Notes: a model not told the origin generated them from the letters alone. 64,000 nucleotides of DNA from Candidatus Obscuribacterales bacterium (GCA_019746975.1 JAIERK010000069.1:33282-97281), one strand, 5' to 3'; shown: positions 44,009 through 52,492, counted from the first letter of the stretch. Numbers and translations are program-made.

Positions 44009-44737
44009 ATGAGTAAAACCATGCAAATCATTTTGTGCGGCGCGCCCTACATATTCACACTAGTCGCCCTTATCGTCTGGGTACAGCCGGCGATCGAATC
44101 GGCCAATCACGTAAAATACGAACTGACGATGCTTACGGATGAGTACGATCGCCTGGCGAGAAAACTCAAAGAAAAAGAGGTTTTAATCGAGCAAAAGAGA
44201 AAGCTCGATCGTGACATTCAACGCATGCGAGCATCGGTTCCGCCGGCACCGGAAATAGACATTCTTCTCATAGACATGGAGCGACTGAGCAATGAATCCG
44301 GCACGGAACTTCTCTCGGTAGAACCTCCTTCGGAAACCAAGACAGACAAGTCCGAAAATATCATGGACTCGATTATCGCCGAGGTCGGTGGCAGGTTAGC
44401 AATTCCGAAGCCACCCGAAAAAGAGAAACCGAAGGTGGCGAAACCCAATCCGACACCTTCTATCAACAAAGTGATCGAGGAAGCATTGCCTGATCCACTC
44501 GGTATTAAACATATCGATCGACGAGTGTATGTCTCGGGTAACTATCGGCAACTCTCCGATTTTTTAAAACGACTGGAAGCCTACCAACGTATCGTGGCAA
44601 TCAGAGGATTGATAGTGGCGGCACCTGACAATGCTGAAAAAGACATGGTCAAAACTCCGGCGAGCGAAAAAGCAAGAAGCCTAGGACTCGACACACCGGT
44701 AATGACGTTCGTCATGAGCGTCTATTATCTCCCATGA
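44009..44737 (+). CDS. pilO: Type IV pilus assembly protein PilO
   Basis: The 242-residue protein has a membrane helix at about 9-28, a coiled coil at about 30-75 and a periplasmic ferredoxin-like domain (about 80-240). IDILLIDMERLSNESGTELL and YRQLSDFLKRLEAYQRIVAI are the usual PilO blocks. A Lys/Pro-rich insertion (about 130-155) separates the two halves of the domain. PilO pairs with PilN and links the inner-membrane platform to the outer-membrane pore through PilP. Its start follows GGAGGTGAAGGTGAG closely, 18 bases after the PilM-PilN gene. Identity rests on form and gene order. Confidence 0.85.
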   Translation: MSKTMQIILCGAPYIFTLVALIVWVQPAIESANHVKYELTMLTDEYDRLARKLKEKEVLIEQKRKLDRDIQRMRASVPPAPEIDILLIDMERLSNESGTELLSVEPPSETKTDKSENIMDSIIAEVGGRLAIPKPPEKEKPKVAKPNPTPSINKVIEEALPDPLGIKHIDRRVYVSGNYRQLSDFLKRLEAYQRIVAIRGLIVAAPDNAEKDMVKTPASEKARSLGLDTPVMTFVMSVYYLP

Positions 44738-44789
44738 ACACACTGGCGAGAAGGAATTCGATGACAACTTACAGTCAATTGAGGTTATC

Positions 44790-45656
44790 GTGAACGGGCG
44801 AATGAGGTTTATCCTGATGGTCGGCGGCATTGCGATAGTGCTGACGGCTATTGGCACCTATGGTCCAATGCTTTTTCGAAAAGGCGGTGATGACGAAGAA
44901 ACGGCTCAAGCCAATCGTCTTGCGGCACTTCGCGCCAAACAAGCTCAGGTGAAAAGCACTCCTATTGATTTACCGAACGAACCCCAATCAGCGCAGTACA
45001 GCATCCAGGATCGTCTCCAATCACTTGGCCAGCCCCCCGTCAACAGCATCAACAGCGACAGTCAGCCTACCAACGATCAGTCTCGTCTTCAGTATCTGTC
45101 GTCATTGCCTGTCGGAGTGATCGAGGCAACGAGGAAACAAGAGGCAGTCGATCGTGCAAGACTCGACGCCGGACGCGCTAACCCTTTTGACGCCGTGGAA
45201 GGTGCGCTACCATTTCCAAAATCGGAAGGAGCTCCAAATAGCGCCGAAGGATTACTCTCCGCTGGTGGCAAAATTCCCGCACCGCCTGGTATGGGTAGCG
45301 GACCGCACGGGCTCCCACCACCACCACCGGGAGTTGATTCACAAGTCATAGGGGATCTGCCACCACCACCGCCACCAACAGATGGAGGCACCGGCATAAC
45401 CTTCGACGAGCTACCCCCGCCTCCGGAAAAACCTCTTCTCATGCGAAAGCTCAAGCTCAACGCTATCGTAGGGGATCGCGTGATACTTACTTTCAAGGAT
45501 CGCAGCTATCCAGCCAAGCATGGGATGAAGCGTTTCATTACGCTCACCGAAGGTCAGGAATTCGACACGGTCACCCTGGTATCAATCAACAGAGACAAAG
45601 CAGTTCTTGAAGAAGACGGTAAGAAGCAGATCGTGCATTTGGATCCAATCAAATAA
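44790..45656 (+). CDS. PilP-like membrane-anchored pilus protein
   Basis: The 288-residue protein starts at GTG 44790 with GAGG upstream. One membrane helix (about 6-26) is followed by a long flexible region rich in Gln, Ser and Pro, including PPPPP-type runs at about 175-215. A small beta domain closes the chain (about 218-288: KLKLNAIVGDRVILTF, VTLVSINRDKAVLEEDGKKQ). That domain fits the C-terminal fold of PilP, which contacts the secretin PilQ, but PilP is normally a lipoprotein and here the anchor is a helix with no lipobox. Position after pilO supports the role. No pilQ follows in the window. Confidence 0.65.
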   Translation: MNGRMRFILMVGGIAIVLTAIGTYGPMLFRKGGDDEETAQANRLAALRAKQAQVKSTPIDLPNEPQSAQYSIQDRLQSLGQPPVNSINSDSQPTNDQSRLQYLSSLPVGVIEATRKQEAVDRARLDAGRANPFDAVEGALPFPKSEGAPNSAEGLLSAGGKIPAPPGMGSGPHGLPPPPPGVDSQVIGDLPPPPPPTDGGTGITFDELPPPPEKPLLMRKLKLNAIVGDRVILTFKDRSYPAKHGMKRFITLTEGQEFDTVTLVSINRDKAVLEEDGKKQIVHLDPIK

Positions 45657-45772
45657 GCAAATCATGCCTCGTGTTTATCCGCGAACGCCGGAAGCAGCTT
45701 GTCGACAGTTTGTCGACAGCTTGCCGAAGCATATCTCGTATCCGATGAGTATGAGCTGCTCAATCTTGCAGC

Positions 45773-45828
45773 ACCGGATGTCAAAGGAGATGACACTATA
45801 TATAGTGTCATCTCCTTTGACATCCGGT
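45773..45828. repeat. 56-bp perfect palindrome
   Basis: Positions 45773-45800 and 45801-45828 are exact reverse complements with no spacer; the centre is ACTATA-TATAGT. It lies in the 288-bp gap between the pilP-like and DUF4388 genes. There is no T run after it. It could extrude as a cruciform, act as a bidirectional terminator for the pil operon, or be a small palindromic mobile element. Nearby, at about 45702-45721, TTGTCGACAG occurs twice in tandem. Confidence 0.9.
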
Positions 45829-45944
45829 ATGGCAATTTGGCGATTTACCAGAACCGAGCACTCGCTATAGAAACATCCGGGTGATAAAATCTGAATGATG
45901 ACCTCAAAAGCAAGCCGTCTTATGGCAGGAATGGCGATTATCAA

Positions 45945-47423
45945 ATGATCCAACATGGCAGTTCGTCGGCTCAAAAGCGGCTTCGGCTGCCGGAATGTCT
46001 GCACGTCCCCCAGACATCGGATATCGAGCTTGTGTTCGCTGAGGCGGCCAAGCAGCCAGGACAACTGGTGGAATTGCCTTGGACGTACAAAGAGCAACAG
46101 TATGTCCTGTCGGCGAAGTTGGAGCGCCGTCACAACGAACAAAGCCATCAATGGTCGTTCTACAAGGGCGAAGGGCTGCATTCTAAGTTGGAATGGAGCT
46201 ACGAAACATCGGACGTTGTCATGATCCACGACCTTGTAATGACAGCTTTTCCCGAGGAAAATCAAACCCGGTTGCAAACAGAGTCAGGACAACAAAGGCC
46301 GGTCCTGGAAGGCTCACAGCGCAACTCGTTGGGAGTAATGGAAGGCAATCTAGCTCAAATGCCTTTGCCATCACTGCTGGCATCTATAGCATCAAGCCAA
46401 CTGACAGGCAGGTTGTCGGTGCAATCGCACAATCCGTCCGAGACCGCGGACCTATATTTCGAAGAAGGCGCGCTTGTCGATGCCAGACGGCATAATCTCG
46501 AAGGCGAAGATGCGTTTCTCGAACTGTCCGCCAACAGCACCGTTGGTGACTTCAGATTCTTCGACAAAGATCTGAGCAATAACCGCACTATTCACTCCCG
46601 CCTCGATTCATTATTATTGAAAGCAGCCACGGTTGCCGACCATAGCCGCTACCTCGACACTCACAGCCTCAGTATGGACTCGCGCCTTAGAAGGGGCGAT
46701 CCTAACATCTCTGAAAAACAGTTCGAAGAGAAAGTTGCACATCTGGTGCCAGTAGAGATGCATCTTCAGAAGCGGATTTACCAGATGGTAGACAACAAAT
46801 CCACGCTCAGCGATTTGCTCGAAAAATGCCAGCTTACTCGCGCCGCCTGGACACCTGTGCTATTCAATCTCCTGTCAGCCGGTCTTGTCGAGGTTGATAA
46901 TGCCGGCACAGTCGCCGTGGAGAAAAGCGACGCTCCGGTCGAGCAGATTCCAGCAATTGATCTGTCGGCGCTCGATAAATTCACACAAAGCATGACGAGG
47001 AAAGAGACCGGAGTCTACACCGAGGTAGCCTTCCTCTATTTCCTCGAGCATGAGTATTATCGCTTTCATTCTTACGACACGCCTTTTACGCTTATCCTTT
47101 TCCGCATCGGCAGTCAACGAGGTATGCTCACCGCCAACAGCTTGAAGCGGACACTGGATCTCGTCAAAGGCACAGTTAGAATAGCCGATATCCTCGGTCA
47201 TTATGATGGAGAGGACTTCGGTCTCATTCTTCCCCATACCGATCCACCTGCGGCAGGTAGCATGGCCGCAAGACTTCGCGATCTGGTGAACAACGATCCG
47301 CAACTCATCTCTGAGATTAAGCTTGCAGTTGGTATCGCTGGAGTGCCCGCCGATTGCCAGGATCTAATTCTCTTGATGGCGACTGCCAGAGAGAGAAAGA
47401 ACAGCGCTGTCACACAAGACTAG
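45945..47423 (+). CDS. DUF4388 (PATAN) protein with degenerate GGDEF domain
   Basis: The 492-residue protein has an unrecognised N-terminal region (about 1-120), a DUF4388/PATAN domain (about 130-230: LPSLLASIASSQLTGRLSVQ, DLYFEEGALVDARRH), a helical part and a C-terminal domain (about 360-490) shaped like a GGDEF domain. In it, the metal-binding DxxxFKxxND is absent and the signature reads HYDGEDFGLILP, so diguanylate cyclase activity is unlikely. PATAN domains occur in cyanobacterial and myxobacterial signalling proteins linked to motility and polysaccharide control, which fits the pil genes upstream. No good ribosome site is seen before ATG 45945. It overlaps the convergent mobA gene by 4 bases. 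Confidence 0.78.
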   Translation: MIQHGSSSAQKRLRLPECLHVPQTSDIELVFAEAAKQPGQLVELPWTYKEQQYVLSAKLERRHNEQSHQWSFYKGEGLHSKLEWSYETSDVVMIHDLVMTAFPEENQTRLQTESGQQRPVLEGSQRNSLGVMEGNLAQMPLPSLLASIASSQLTGRLSVQSHNPSETADLYFEEGALVDARRHNLEGEDAFLELSANSTVGDFRFFDKDLSNNRTIHSRLDSLLLKAATVADHSRYLDTHSLSMDSRLRRGDPNISEKQFEEKVAHLVPVEMHLQKRIYQMVDNKSTLSDLLEKCQLTRAAWTPVLFNLLSAGLVEVDNAGTVAVEKSDAPVEQIPAIDLSALDKFTQSMTRKETGVYTEVAFLYFLEHEYYRFHSYDTPFTLILFRIGSQRGMLTANSLKRTLDLVKGTVRIADILGHYDGEDFGLILPHTDPPAAGSMAARLRDLVNNDPQLISEIKLAVGIAGVPADCQDLILLMATARERKNSAVTQD

Positions 47424-48118
47424 GACTTTCGTTTTTCCGGAAATCTATGGATCGCTGAAGAGCCTTTCGTGATCAGCTTGGAGTAGTCTTGAGGCGTATT
47501 GATGTTGAAGTAAGGCGGAAGCGCAGCGCACTCATACCGGTCTTGGTCGTATTTGAAAGTAGTCGCTTTCAACCCGCCGATCAAGTCTTGCACGCTGAGG
47601 TTGCCAGCAAACAGAGACTCTTCGAGCGGCTTAACGCAGGTCTTGGAATAAACAGCAAACAACGGTTCCAATCCGGTTGAGTGTGAAAGAACCACTGCGT
47701 CAAAACCATTTCGAGCTGCAGTCATATCGCGAACCAGTTTTTTGTTGACCAGCGGCATGTCGCAAGCGATAACAAATGAATAGTCGGTCTCCGCGACCAG
47801 CAAGCCTGAAAGAATTCCACCCATAGGGCCACGATAAGGAAGAATGTCCTTCACGACATCCAATCCGAAATCTTCATAGGACTCGGGTTCGTTGCTTACC
47901 AAAAGTGTTTTGACAAACATATCGCCAAGCATCTCGACGATGTGCGCAATCATAGTAGAGCCGGCATATGGAAGAAAAGCCTTGGCGCGACCCATCCTCT
48001 TAGAACGACCACCGCAAAGTATCATCGCCGTTAGTGGCAGCGGCAATGGCTCTCTTTCGCTCTGATTCACGCTCAAAGTCGGTCTCATCTCCATCCGGTT
48101 ATCGGTAAGTCCTCTCAT
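47420..48118 (-). CDS. mobA: Molybdenum cofactor guanylyltransferase MobA
   Basis: The 232-residue nucleotidyltransferase shows ILCGGRSKRMGRAKAFLPY (about 33-51), the GGxSxRMGxxK signature that binds GTP, then GPMGGILSGL and IACDMPLVN with the metal-binding Asp. PPYFNINTPQDY is the usual C-terminal block. It adds GMP to molybdopterin for molybdenum enzymes. The first 28 residues (MRGLTDNRMEMRPTLSV) are additional; internal Met9 or Met11 is a possible start, but the ATGA overlap with the enoyl-CoA hydratase stop favours 48118. It is the last gene of the catabolic operon, an unexpected place for cofactor synthesis. No molybdoenzyme is seen in the window. Confidence 0.9.
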   Translation of the reverse strand: MRGLTDNRMEMRPTLSVNQSEREPLPLPLTAMILCGGRSKRMGRAKAFLPYAGSTMIAHIVEMLGDMFVKTLLVSNEPESYEDFGLDVVKDILPYRGPMGGILSGLLVAETDYSFVIACDMPLVNKKLVRDMTAARNGFDAVVLSHSTGLEPLFAVYSKTCVKPLEESLFAGNLSVQDLIGGLKATTFKYDQDRYECAALPPYFNINTPQDYSKLITKGSSAIHRFPEKRKS

Positions 48119-48948
48119 TCGCCTTTGTAATTCGGCTTTCTCTTTTCTTGGAAAGCAGCCAGACCCTCCAGCCTGTCACGAGTGTTCAACAGTTCGAGAT
48201 ATGCCTTAGTTTCGATAGCGAGACCAGCTTCGAGATCGCGATCGAAGCCTTGATCGATGGCTCGTTTCGCCTGCCTCAATGAAAGCGGGGCAGCGGTTGC
48301 AATTTCTTCGGCCCATTGGCGTACCGCATTAATCATGGTCTCGGAGAAGCCGTCCTGAACATCCTCTTTGGGATCCCTCTCGACCACTTTATGGATCAAA
48401 CCGATAGCCTTTCCTTCTTGCGCCGTTATTGGAGACGCGGTCAGTATCATTTCTTTCGCTTTCGACTTGCCGATCAGGCGAGGCAAGCGCTGCGTTCCAC
48501 CAGCACCAGGGATGATACCAAGCTTGACTTCGGTCAAGCGCAGCGTCGCATCGTCCATCATCACTCGAAGATCGCACGCTAGAGCTAACTCGGTGCCGCC
48601 ACCGAAGGCTGAGCCGTTAATCGCGGCGATAACCGGCTGCGGCATCAGTTCAACCTGACGCATCGTGCGCTGAATCAGCGCTAAATAGTCGAGTGTCTCA
48701 CCCTCGGTCATACCTTTGCGTTCTGCCAGGTCGGCACCTGCGCAAAACACCTTGCTTCCCGAGCCGATGATGGCAACGACTCTAACCTCTTTATCTTCAG
48801 CGAGCTTATTCACCGCCGAACAAATGTCGTTCAAAATCTGCCGGTTGAGACAGTTGTGCACTTTAGGTCGATTGAGTTTTAGCCAGGCGAGGCCTCCCTC
48901 TTTCTCGACCAACAGGACATTTTCCTTTTGAGCCACTGCTTCTACCAT
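48115..48948 (-). CDS. Enoyl-CoA hydratase/isomerase (methylglutaconyl-CoA hydratase-like)
   Basis: The 277-residue crotonase-fold enzyme has the oxyanion-hole stretch CAGADLAERKG and both catalytic glutamates, in GGGTELALACD and LTEVKLGIIPGAGGTQRL. The C-terminal helix ends AFQEKRKPNYKG, as in hydratases. It hydrates 2-enoyl-CoA substrates. Because the next upstream gene is HMG-CoA lyase and a biotin carrier precedes that, 3-methylglutaconyl-CoA in leucine breakdown is the likely substrate; a beta-oxidation role cannot be excluded from sequence alone. GGAG lies nine bases before the start. It overlaps mobA by four bases and lies 24 bases after the lyase gene. Confidence 0.9.
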   Translation of the reverse strand: MVEAVAQKENVLLVEKEGGLAWLKLNRPKVHNCLNRQILNDICSAVNKLAEDKEVRVVAIIGSGSKVFCAGADLAERKGMTEGETLDYLALIQRTMRQVELMPQPVIAAINGSAFGGGTELALACDLRVMMDDATLRLTEVKLGIIPGAGGTQRLPRLIGKSKAKEMILTASPITAQEGKAIGLIHKVVERDPKEDVQDGFSETMINAVRQWAEEIATAAPLSLRQAKRAIDQGFDRDLEAGLAIETKAYLELLNTRDRLEGLAAFQEKRKPNYKGE

Positions 48949-48972
48949 TCTCCTTCGCTCCTCGGTTGCTTA

Positions 48973-49947
48973 CTAACTGATTGCACTGTCTGCTCTTACC
49001 GGTGAAGAGTCACAAAGATGGCTTCTGGCAGCCTCTTTCTCACGAGTCGCGAGCGCCGCCTTCAAGTAACGACCTGGAAGTGGTCTGCCCAAAATCTTCT
49101 GCGCGAGAGCACCTGCGTCCACCAGTTTATCGAGATCGATGCCGGTCGATATTCCCATTCCGTTGAGCATGTAGACAAGGTCTTCGGTGGCCAGATTGCC
49201 GGCCGCTCCGGGCGCGTACGGACAACCACCCAGTCCCCCTATTGAAGCATCGAATATGGTGACTCCCGCTTCCAGACCTGCCACCACATTGGCGAGCGCT
49301 GTACCGCGCGTATCGTGAAAGTGAAGAGCCAACTTGCTTCTATCTACTTTGGCTGCAAGCAGATCTACCATTTCGTAAACTTCTTTGGGAGTAGCTGCAC
49401 CGATGGTATCACCAAGCGAGATCTCGTCCACGCCCATGGAAAGCAGCTGTTCCGTAATCTCCAGGACTTGAGACTTACCGACTCGCCCTTCGTAAGGACA
49501 TTCAAAAACTACCGATACGTAACAACGGATTCGATAACCATCCGCCTTGCCTTTGTCAGCGACCTCTTTCAGCGCAACCAGAGCCTCGGCGATCGTTTTA
49601 TTGATATTCTTCTTGCTGTGACTTTCACTCGCCGACATGAAGAGCGCAAGCTCATTGAGCTTGGTTTCTTGAAAGCGCTCATAGCCCCTTAGATTGGGGA
49701 CGAGACACGAGGTGGTAACGGCGGGTAAGACACCGAGAGCTTCTGCAACTTCTGAAGCATCCTTCAACTGCGGAATCCACTTTGGGCTGACAAAAGATGT
49801 TACTTCAATGGCTTTGAGACCAGAAGCTGCCAGAGCTTTTATCAAACGTACCTTGTCTGTAGTGCTGACGAGCTCAGTCTCGTTCTGCAGACCGTCACGC
49901 GGTCCGACCTCTACGACTTTGACACTGGCAGGCAATCTCTGAAACAT
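48973..49947 (-). CDS. Hydroxymethylglutaryl-CoA lyase
   Basis: The 324-residue TIM-barrel enzyme carries the family motifs VEVGPRDGLQNE (residues about 11-22), SLGDTIGAATP, HFHDTRGTALANV (metal-binding HxH) and the active-site loop IGGLGGCPYAPGAAGNLATE with its catalytic Cys. It splits HMG-CoA into acetoacetate and acetyl-CoA, the last step of leucine catabolism. The C-terminus has about 20 polar residues (KEAARSHLCDSSPVR) beyond the usual end. No strong ribosome site is seen before ATG 49947. It lies 22 bases after the biotin-carrier gene and 24 before the hydratase, in the same operon. Confidence 0.95.
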   Translation of the reverse strand: MFQRLPASVKVVEVGPRDGLQNETELVSTTDKVRLIKALAASGLKAIEVTSFVSPKWIPQLKDASEVAEALGVLPAVTTSCLVPNLRGYERFQETKLNELALFMSASESHSKKNINKTIAEALVALKEVADKGKADGYRIRCYVSVVFECPYEGRVGKSQVLEITEQLLSMGVDEISLGDTIGAATPKEVYEMVDLLAAKVDRSKLALHFHDTRGTALANVVAGLEAGVTIFDASIGGLGGCPYAPGAAGNLATEDLVYMLNGMGISTGIDLDKLVDAGALAQKILGRPLPGRYLKAALATREKEAARSHLCDSSPVRADSAIS

Positions 49948-49969
49948 TTCTCGGTTTTACCAAACACAC

Positions 49970-50182
49970 TTACTCGAGGGTCATCAGCACATCGCCTTCG
50001 TTGACAAAGTCGCCGCTGGCAATCTTGATCTCCTTGACCTTCCCCGACTGGTCGGCAGGAACAGGAAGTTGCATCTTCATCGATTCGAGGATCGCGACCT
50101 CTGTACCGTCAGTAACCTCGTCACCCGGCTTGACGAGGATGTCAATGACGACACCGGCCATCATGCTTGCAATCTGTTTCAT
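49970..50182 (-). CDS. Small biotin carboxyl carrier protein
   Basis: The 70-residue protein is a complete biotinyl/lipoyl domain without any N-terminal extension. ESMKM (33-37) places the biotinylated lysine at Lys36, and MMAGVVIDILVKPGDEV and GDFVNEGDVLMTLE are the paired strands. AGAGGGAG lies just before the start. Standalone carriers of this size serve acyl-CoA carboxylases such as methylcrotonyl-CoA carboxylase; leucine context fits that, but no carboxylase subunit is in the window. It is the first gene of the operon that runs through HMG-CoA lyase, hydratase and mobA. The 146-bp gap upstream should hold the promoter. Confidence 0.92.
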   Translation of the reverse strand: MKQIASMMAGVVIDILVKPGDEVTDGTEVAILESMKMQLPVPADQSGKVKEIKIASGDFVNEGDVLMTLE

Positions 50183-50328
50183 CGAACTCCCTCTAAAGAG
50201 AACTTGAGCCAGTCCTAGACCAGCTCCAATACAGTATCCGACGGTATGGTATCAAAAGAGGGCTGGCGAAATATGACTGTGCTCTTATGGTCCGTCCGCA
50301 CAGATTGCCAGTAAATCAAAGTCCGGGC

Positions 50329-51318
50329 CTAGGAGAACAGTCCTCTGAGCGCGTCTTTGATCTTTTTCTCATTGCTTCCATCGCCAGACGATGGGCTAGT
50401 GTCGTCGTCACCGCGCAGAGCATCGCTGATATCGAACTCCTCGTCATAATCCTTGGTCACAGGCACGCCTGGCTGCGGAGGTTGCCCAAGATCGAATGCA
50501 GGAGGCGGAACCGGATCTTGCATAGGCAACGGCGCCTGCGCCGGCAGTGGCTGTTGGGCGCCATACTGACTGGGATCGGCAAATCCCGGCGGCGGATAAG
50601 CCTGTGGCTGTTGTTGTTGATCGGGGCTCGGGAAAGTATGCCCGGCCACCGACTCCCATGTCATGGATGGGGGCGGAGCCCAGGGGATATCGGCCTGAGG
50701 TGCGCCTTCGACAACCTCTTGAGGCTGACCAGAGAAGGAGAACAACCCTTCGCCAGGTTGCGGCGGACTGATTATCGGTATCGGCTCCGGCATCGACGGC
50801 GTATAGTCCGGCTGTGGAGGAGGGTCCCAGCTCGGCTGGTCGCCCTGAAATTGCGGCATTGGCTGGTTGGACATCATCGCATCAACTTGCTGTGGCGATG
50901 GAGCGGCTGGTACAGTGTACTCAGGCATGATCTGCTGTGCGATCGATCCCGTATCAGCCACCGGTTGCTGTTGCGTGTATTCAAAACCAGGTTGCGGCGC
51001 CACTTCGACAGGCGGAATAGAGTCCATGATGGTGGTCATCCGGCTCGGTGCTGGAGTCTGCTCCATCGTCCTTCCGCCATTCTGTCCGAGTGTCTGGATA
51101 ACTGCGGACCAGTCGCCGTCTGCATAACGCTTACGCATCTGCCCGACCTTCTCGCGGTCACGTGCGACAGATGTCAGCCTCTCCTTGGAGGAAGTGATCC
51201 TCTTTTCAAGCTCACCGATCTGTTCGGAGATCGCGATTATCTCTTCCCGGCAAACCGCTTGCTTCTCCTCGAACTCCTGAAGAAGCTGCTTCAGCATTTC
51301 CGGGTTAATTGAAGGCAT
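50329..51318 (-). CDS. Pro/Gln-rich protein with N-terminal coiled coil, unknown
   Basis: The 329-residue protein starts MPSINPEMLKQLLQEF and forms a coiled coil to about residue 65 (QIGELEKRITSSKERL). A short conserved-looking part follows (RKRYADGDWSAVIQTLG). The middle (about 85-290) is almost all Pro, Gln, Gly and Ser with many PPPQP and QQQ runs and should be disordered. The last 35 residues are acidic and end DALRGLFS. AGGAG lies about 12 bases before the start. Coding on the minus strand is preferred over the equally long opposite frame because of the coiled coil, the ribosome site and operon direction. No family recognised; a scaffold or adaptor role is possible. Confidence 0.6.
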   Translation of the reverse strand: MPSINPEMLKQLLQEFEEKQAVCREEIIAISEQIGELEKRITSSKERLTSVARDREKVGQMRKRYADGDWSAVIQTLGQNGGRTMEQTPAPSRMTTIMDSIPPVEVAPQPGFEYTQQQPVADTGSIAQQIMPEYTVPAAPSPQQVDAMMSNQPMPQFQGDQPSWDPPPQPDYTPSMPEPIPIISPPQPGEGLFSFSGQPQEVVEGAPQADIPWAPPPSMTWESVAGHTFPSPDQQQQPQAYPPPGFADPSQYGAQQPLPAQAPLPMQDPVPPPAFDLGQPPQPGVPVTKDYDEEFDISDALRGDDDTSPSSGDGSNEKKIKDALRGLFS

Positions 51319-51467
51319 GATCCCGAGTAACTCCTATCGAACCGGCGAATAGTCAAAAATGCGCGCGCCTGCGCCTATCATTTTATTACCACTCGGGCTG
51401 GAATTTAACCAGCACCAAGCCAACTACAAGTACAAATCCACACACACAACGCCTTTGAAACCTTTAA

Positions 51468-52268
51468 TTACGTGCCAGGAGGTTTCAATTGCTTGTCAAC
51501 GCAAACCTTAGTCTCCTCAACTAACTTGGTAAACAGCCACATACAGAGTTGATCGAGAGTATCCACTGCGGGCTCACCATCTCGCATTCGCCACATCATG
51601 CCGTGTTCGGAGATTTTCACCTGGATGGTGCAGAGAGCCGGATATTGATTTTCGGTTTGGCTCAGAGCCATGACTTTGTTGACAGGCAGAATGTAAGCCT
51701 CGACTGTATCATCGCTGCCTCTGACAGTGAGAGCAAAAAATTTGGTCGAAAAACGGCATCTGAAGTAGGTAGCGGTCTCTTGGACTTCGCGCATCCTGTT
51801 GTAGCGCGTCACTTCGGTCACATCACCAGATATGGTGCCAGACACGTGTAAGTCGGTGCCGCCTGCAACCTGGTTGAATTCAAATGTGTAGCGCTGAAGC
51901 AGTCCATAAATCTTGTCGATGAGAATGGCAATACCGGTCTTGTAGACAGACTCTTTGTAGACTTCCTGTAGCTGCACTCCGCGTTGATCCGCGAGAAACT
52001 GCATCGAATTCTGCTTGAGCTGGCTCATCCAGTCGGGGCCAGCCTGTTGCTGTCCATTCTCCTGCTCGTGATAGACGAGAACCTGCTCGGAATGCGCTAT
52101 CTGCCACTCGGTCATACCACGTGCATCTACTGCTGCGTCACCCGTGCCGTAGCCGGACCGGTCAATGCCGGTTCGCGGCAAGCCACTGCTTTGCTGCTTG
52201 GCGGGGTGCCGGTCAATGAATTTGCGGTTGCCATCCTTTTTTGGGTTGTTGTCACCGGGATGACGCAT
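51468..52268 (-). CDS. Conserved-looking protein of unknown function
   Basis: The 266-residue protein has a strong AGGAGG seven bases before its ATG. The first 75 residues are polar and probably disordered (MRHPGDNNPKKDGNRKF). The rest forms one soluble alpha/beta domain, including FLADQRGVQLQEVYKESVYK, VTEVTRYNRMREVQETATYF and DTLDQLCMWLFTKLVEETK. It has no signal peptide, membrane helix or catalytic motif that I recognise. Two cysteines lie near the C-terminus. It precedes the Pro/Gln-rich gene by 149 bases on the same strand and may be transcribed with it. Function cannot be assigned. Confidence 0.65.
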   Translation of the reverse strand: MRHPGDNNPKKDGNRKFIDRHPAKQQSSGLPRTGIDRSGYGTGDAAVDARGMTEWQIAHSEQVLVYHEQENGQQQAGPDWMSQLKQNSMQFLADQRGVQLQEVYKESVYKTGIAILIDKIYGLLQRYTFEFNQVAGGTDLHVSGTISGDVTEVTRYNRMREVQETATYFRCRFSTKFFALTVRGSDDTVEAYILPVNKVMALSQTENQYPALCTIQVKISEHGMMWRMRDGEPAVDTLDQLCMWLFTKLVEETKVCVDKQLKPPGT

Positions 52269-52471
52269 AACAGAGCCTCCTTATCGACCTAGTGAAAATA
52301 TGCCCTTTGACAAGAGCTTCCAATCACTTTGTCCATGCTGATTTCAGCTTAATCCGACAAATAATGTAAGGGGTGATGATTTTCGTTTACCGCCAAAAAA
52401 CCAGAATAAGAGACACCGAGATTTAGATTAAATTTTACGCTCAAGAACGCAAGCCAACTATCCCTGACAAC

Positions 52472-52492
52472 AATCCTTTCATAGAAAGGATT
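52472..52492. terminator. Hairpin, probable terminator
   Basis: A perfect 9-bp stem AATCCTTTC/GAAAGGATT with a 3-nt loop. It lies downstream of the minus-strand nucleotidyltransferase gene and upstream of the next minus-strand gene, so it could end the first transcript. The following tail on either strand has only short T or A runs. Confidence 0.5.

Noticed and set aside
45675..46277. A 200-codon minus-strand frame through the 56-bp palindrome
   Set aside because: It mostly opposes the DUF4388 gene. The palindrome makes the same short peptide appear on both strands, which is a symmetry effect.
50287..51312. A 341-codon plus-strand frame opposite the Pro/Gln-rich gene
   Set aside because: It is Arg/Leu-rich with the composition expected from the reverse of a Pro/Gln-rich gene, and runs against the operon direction. 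The minus-strand frame has a coiled coil and a ribosome site.
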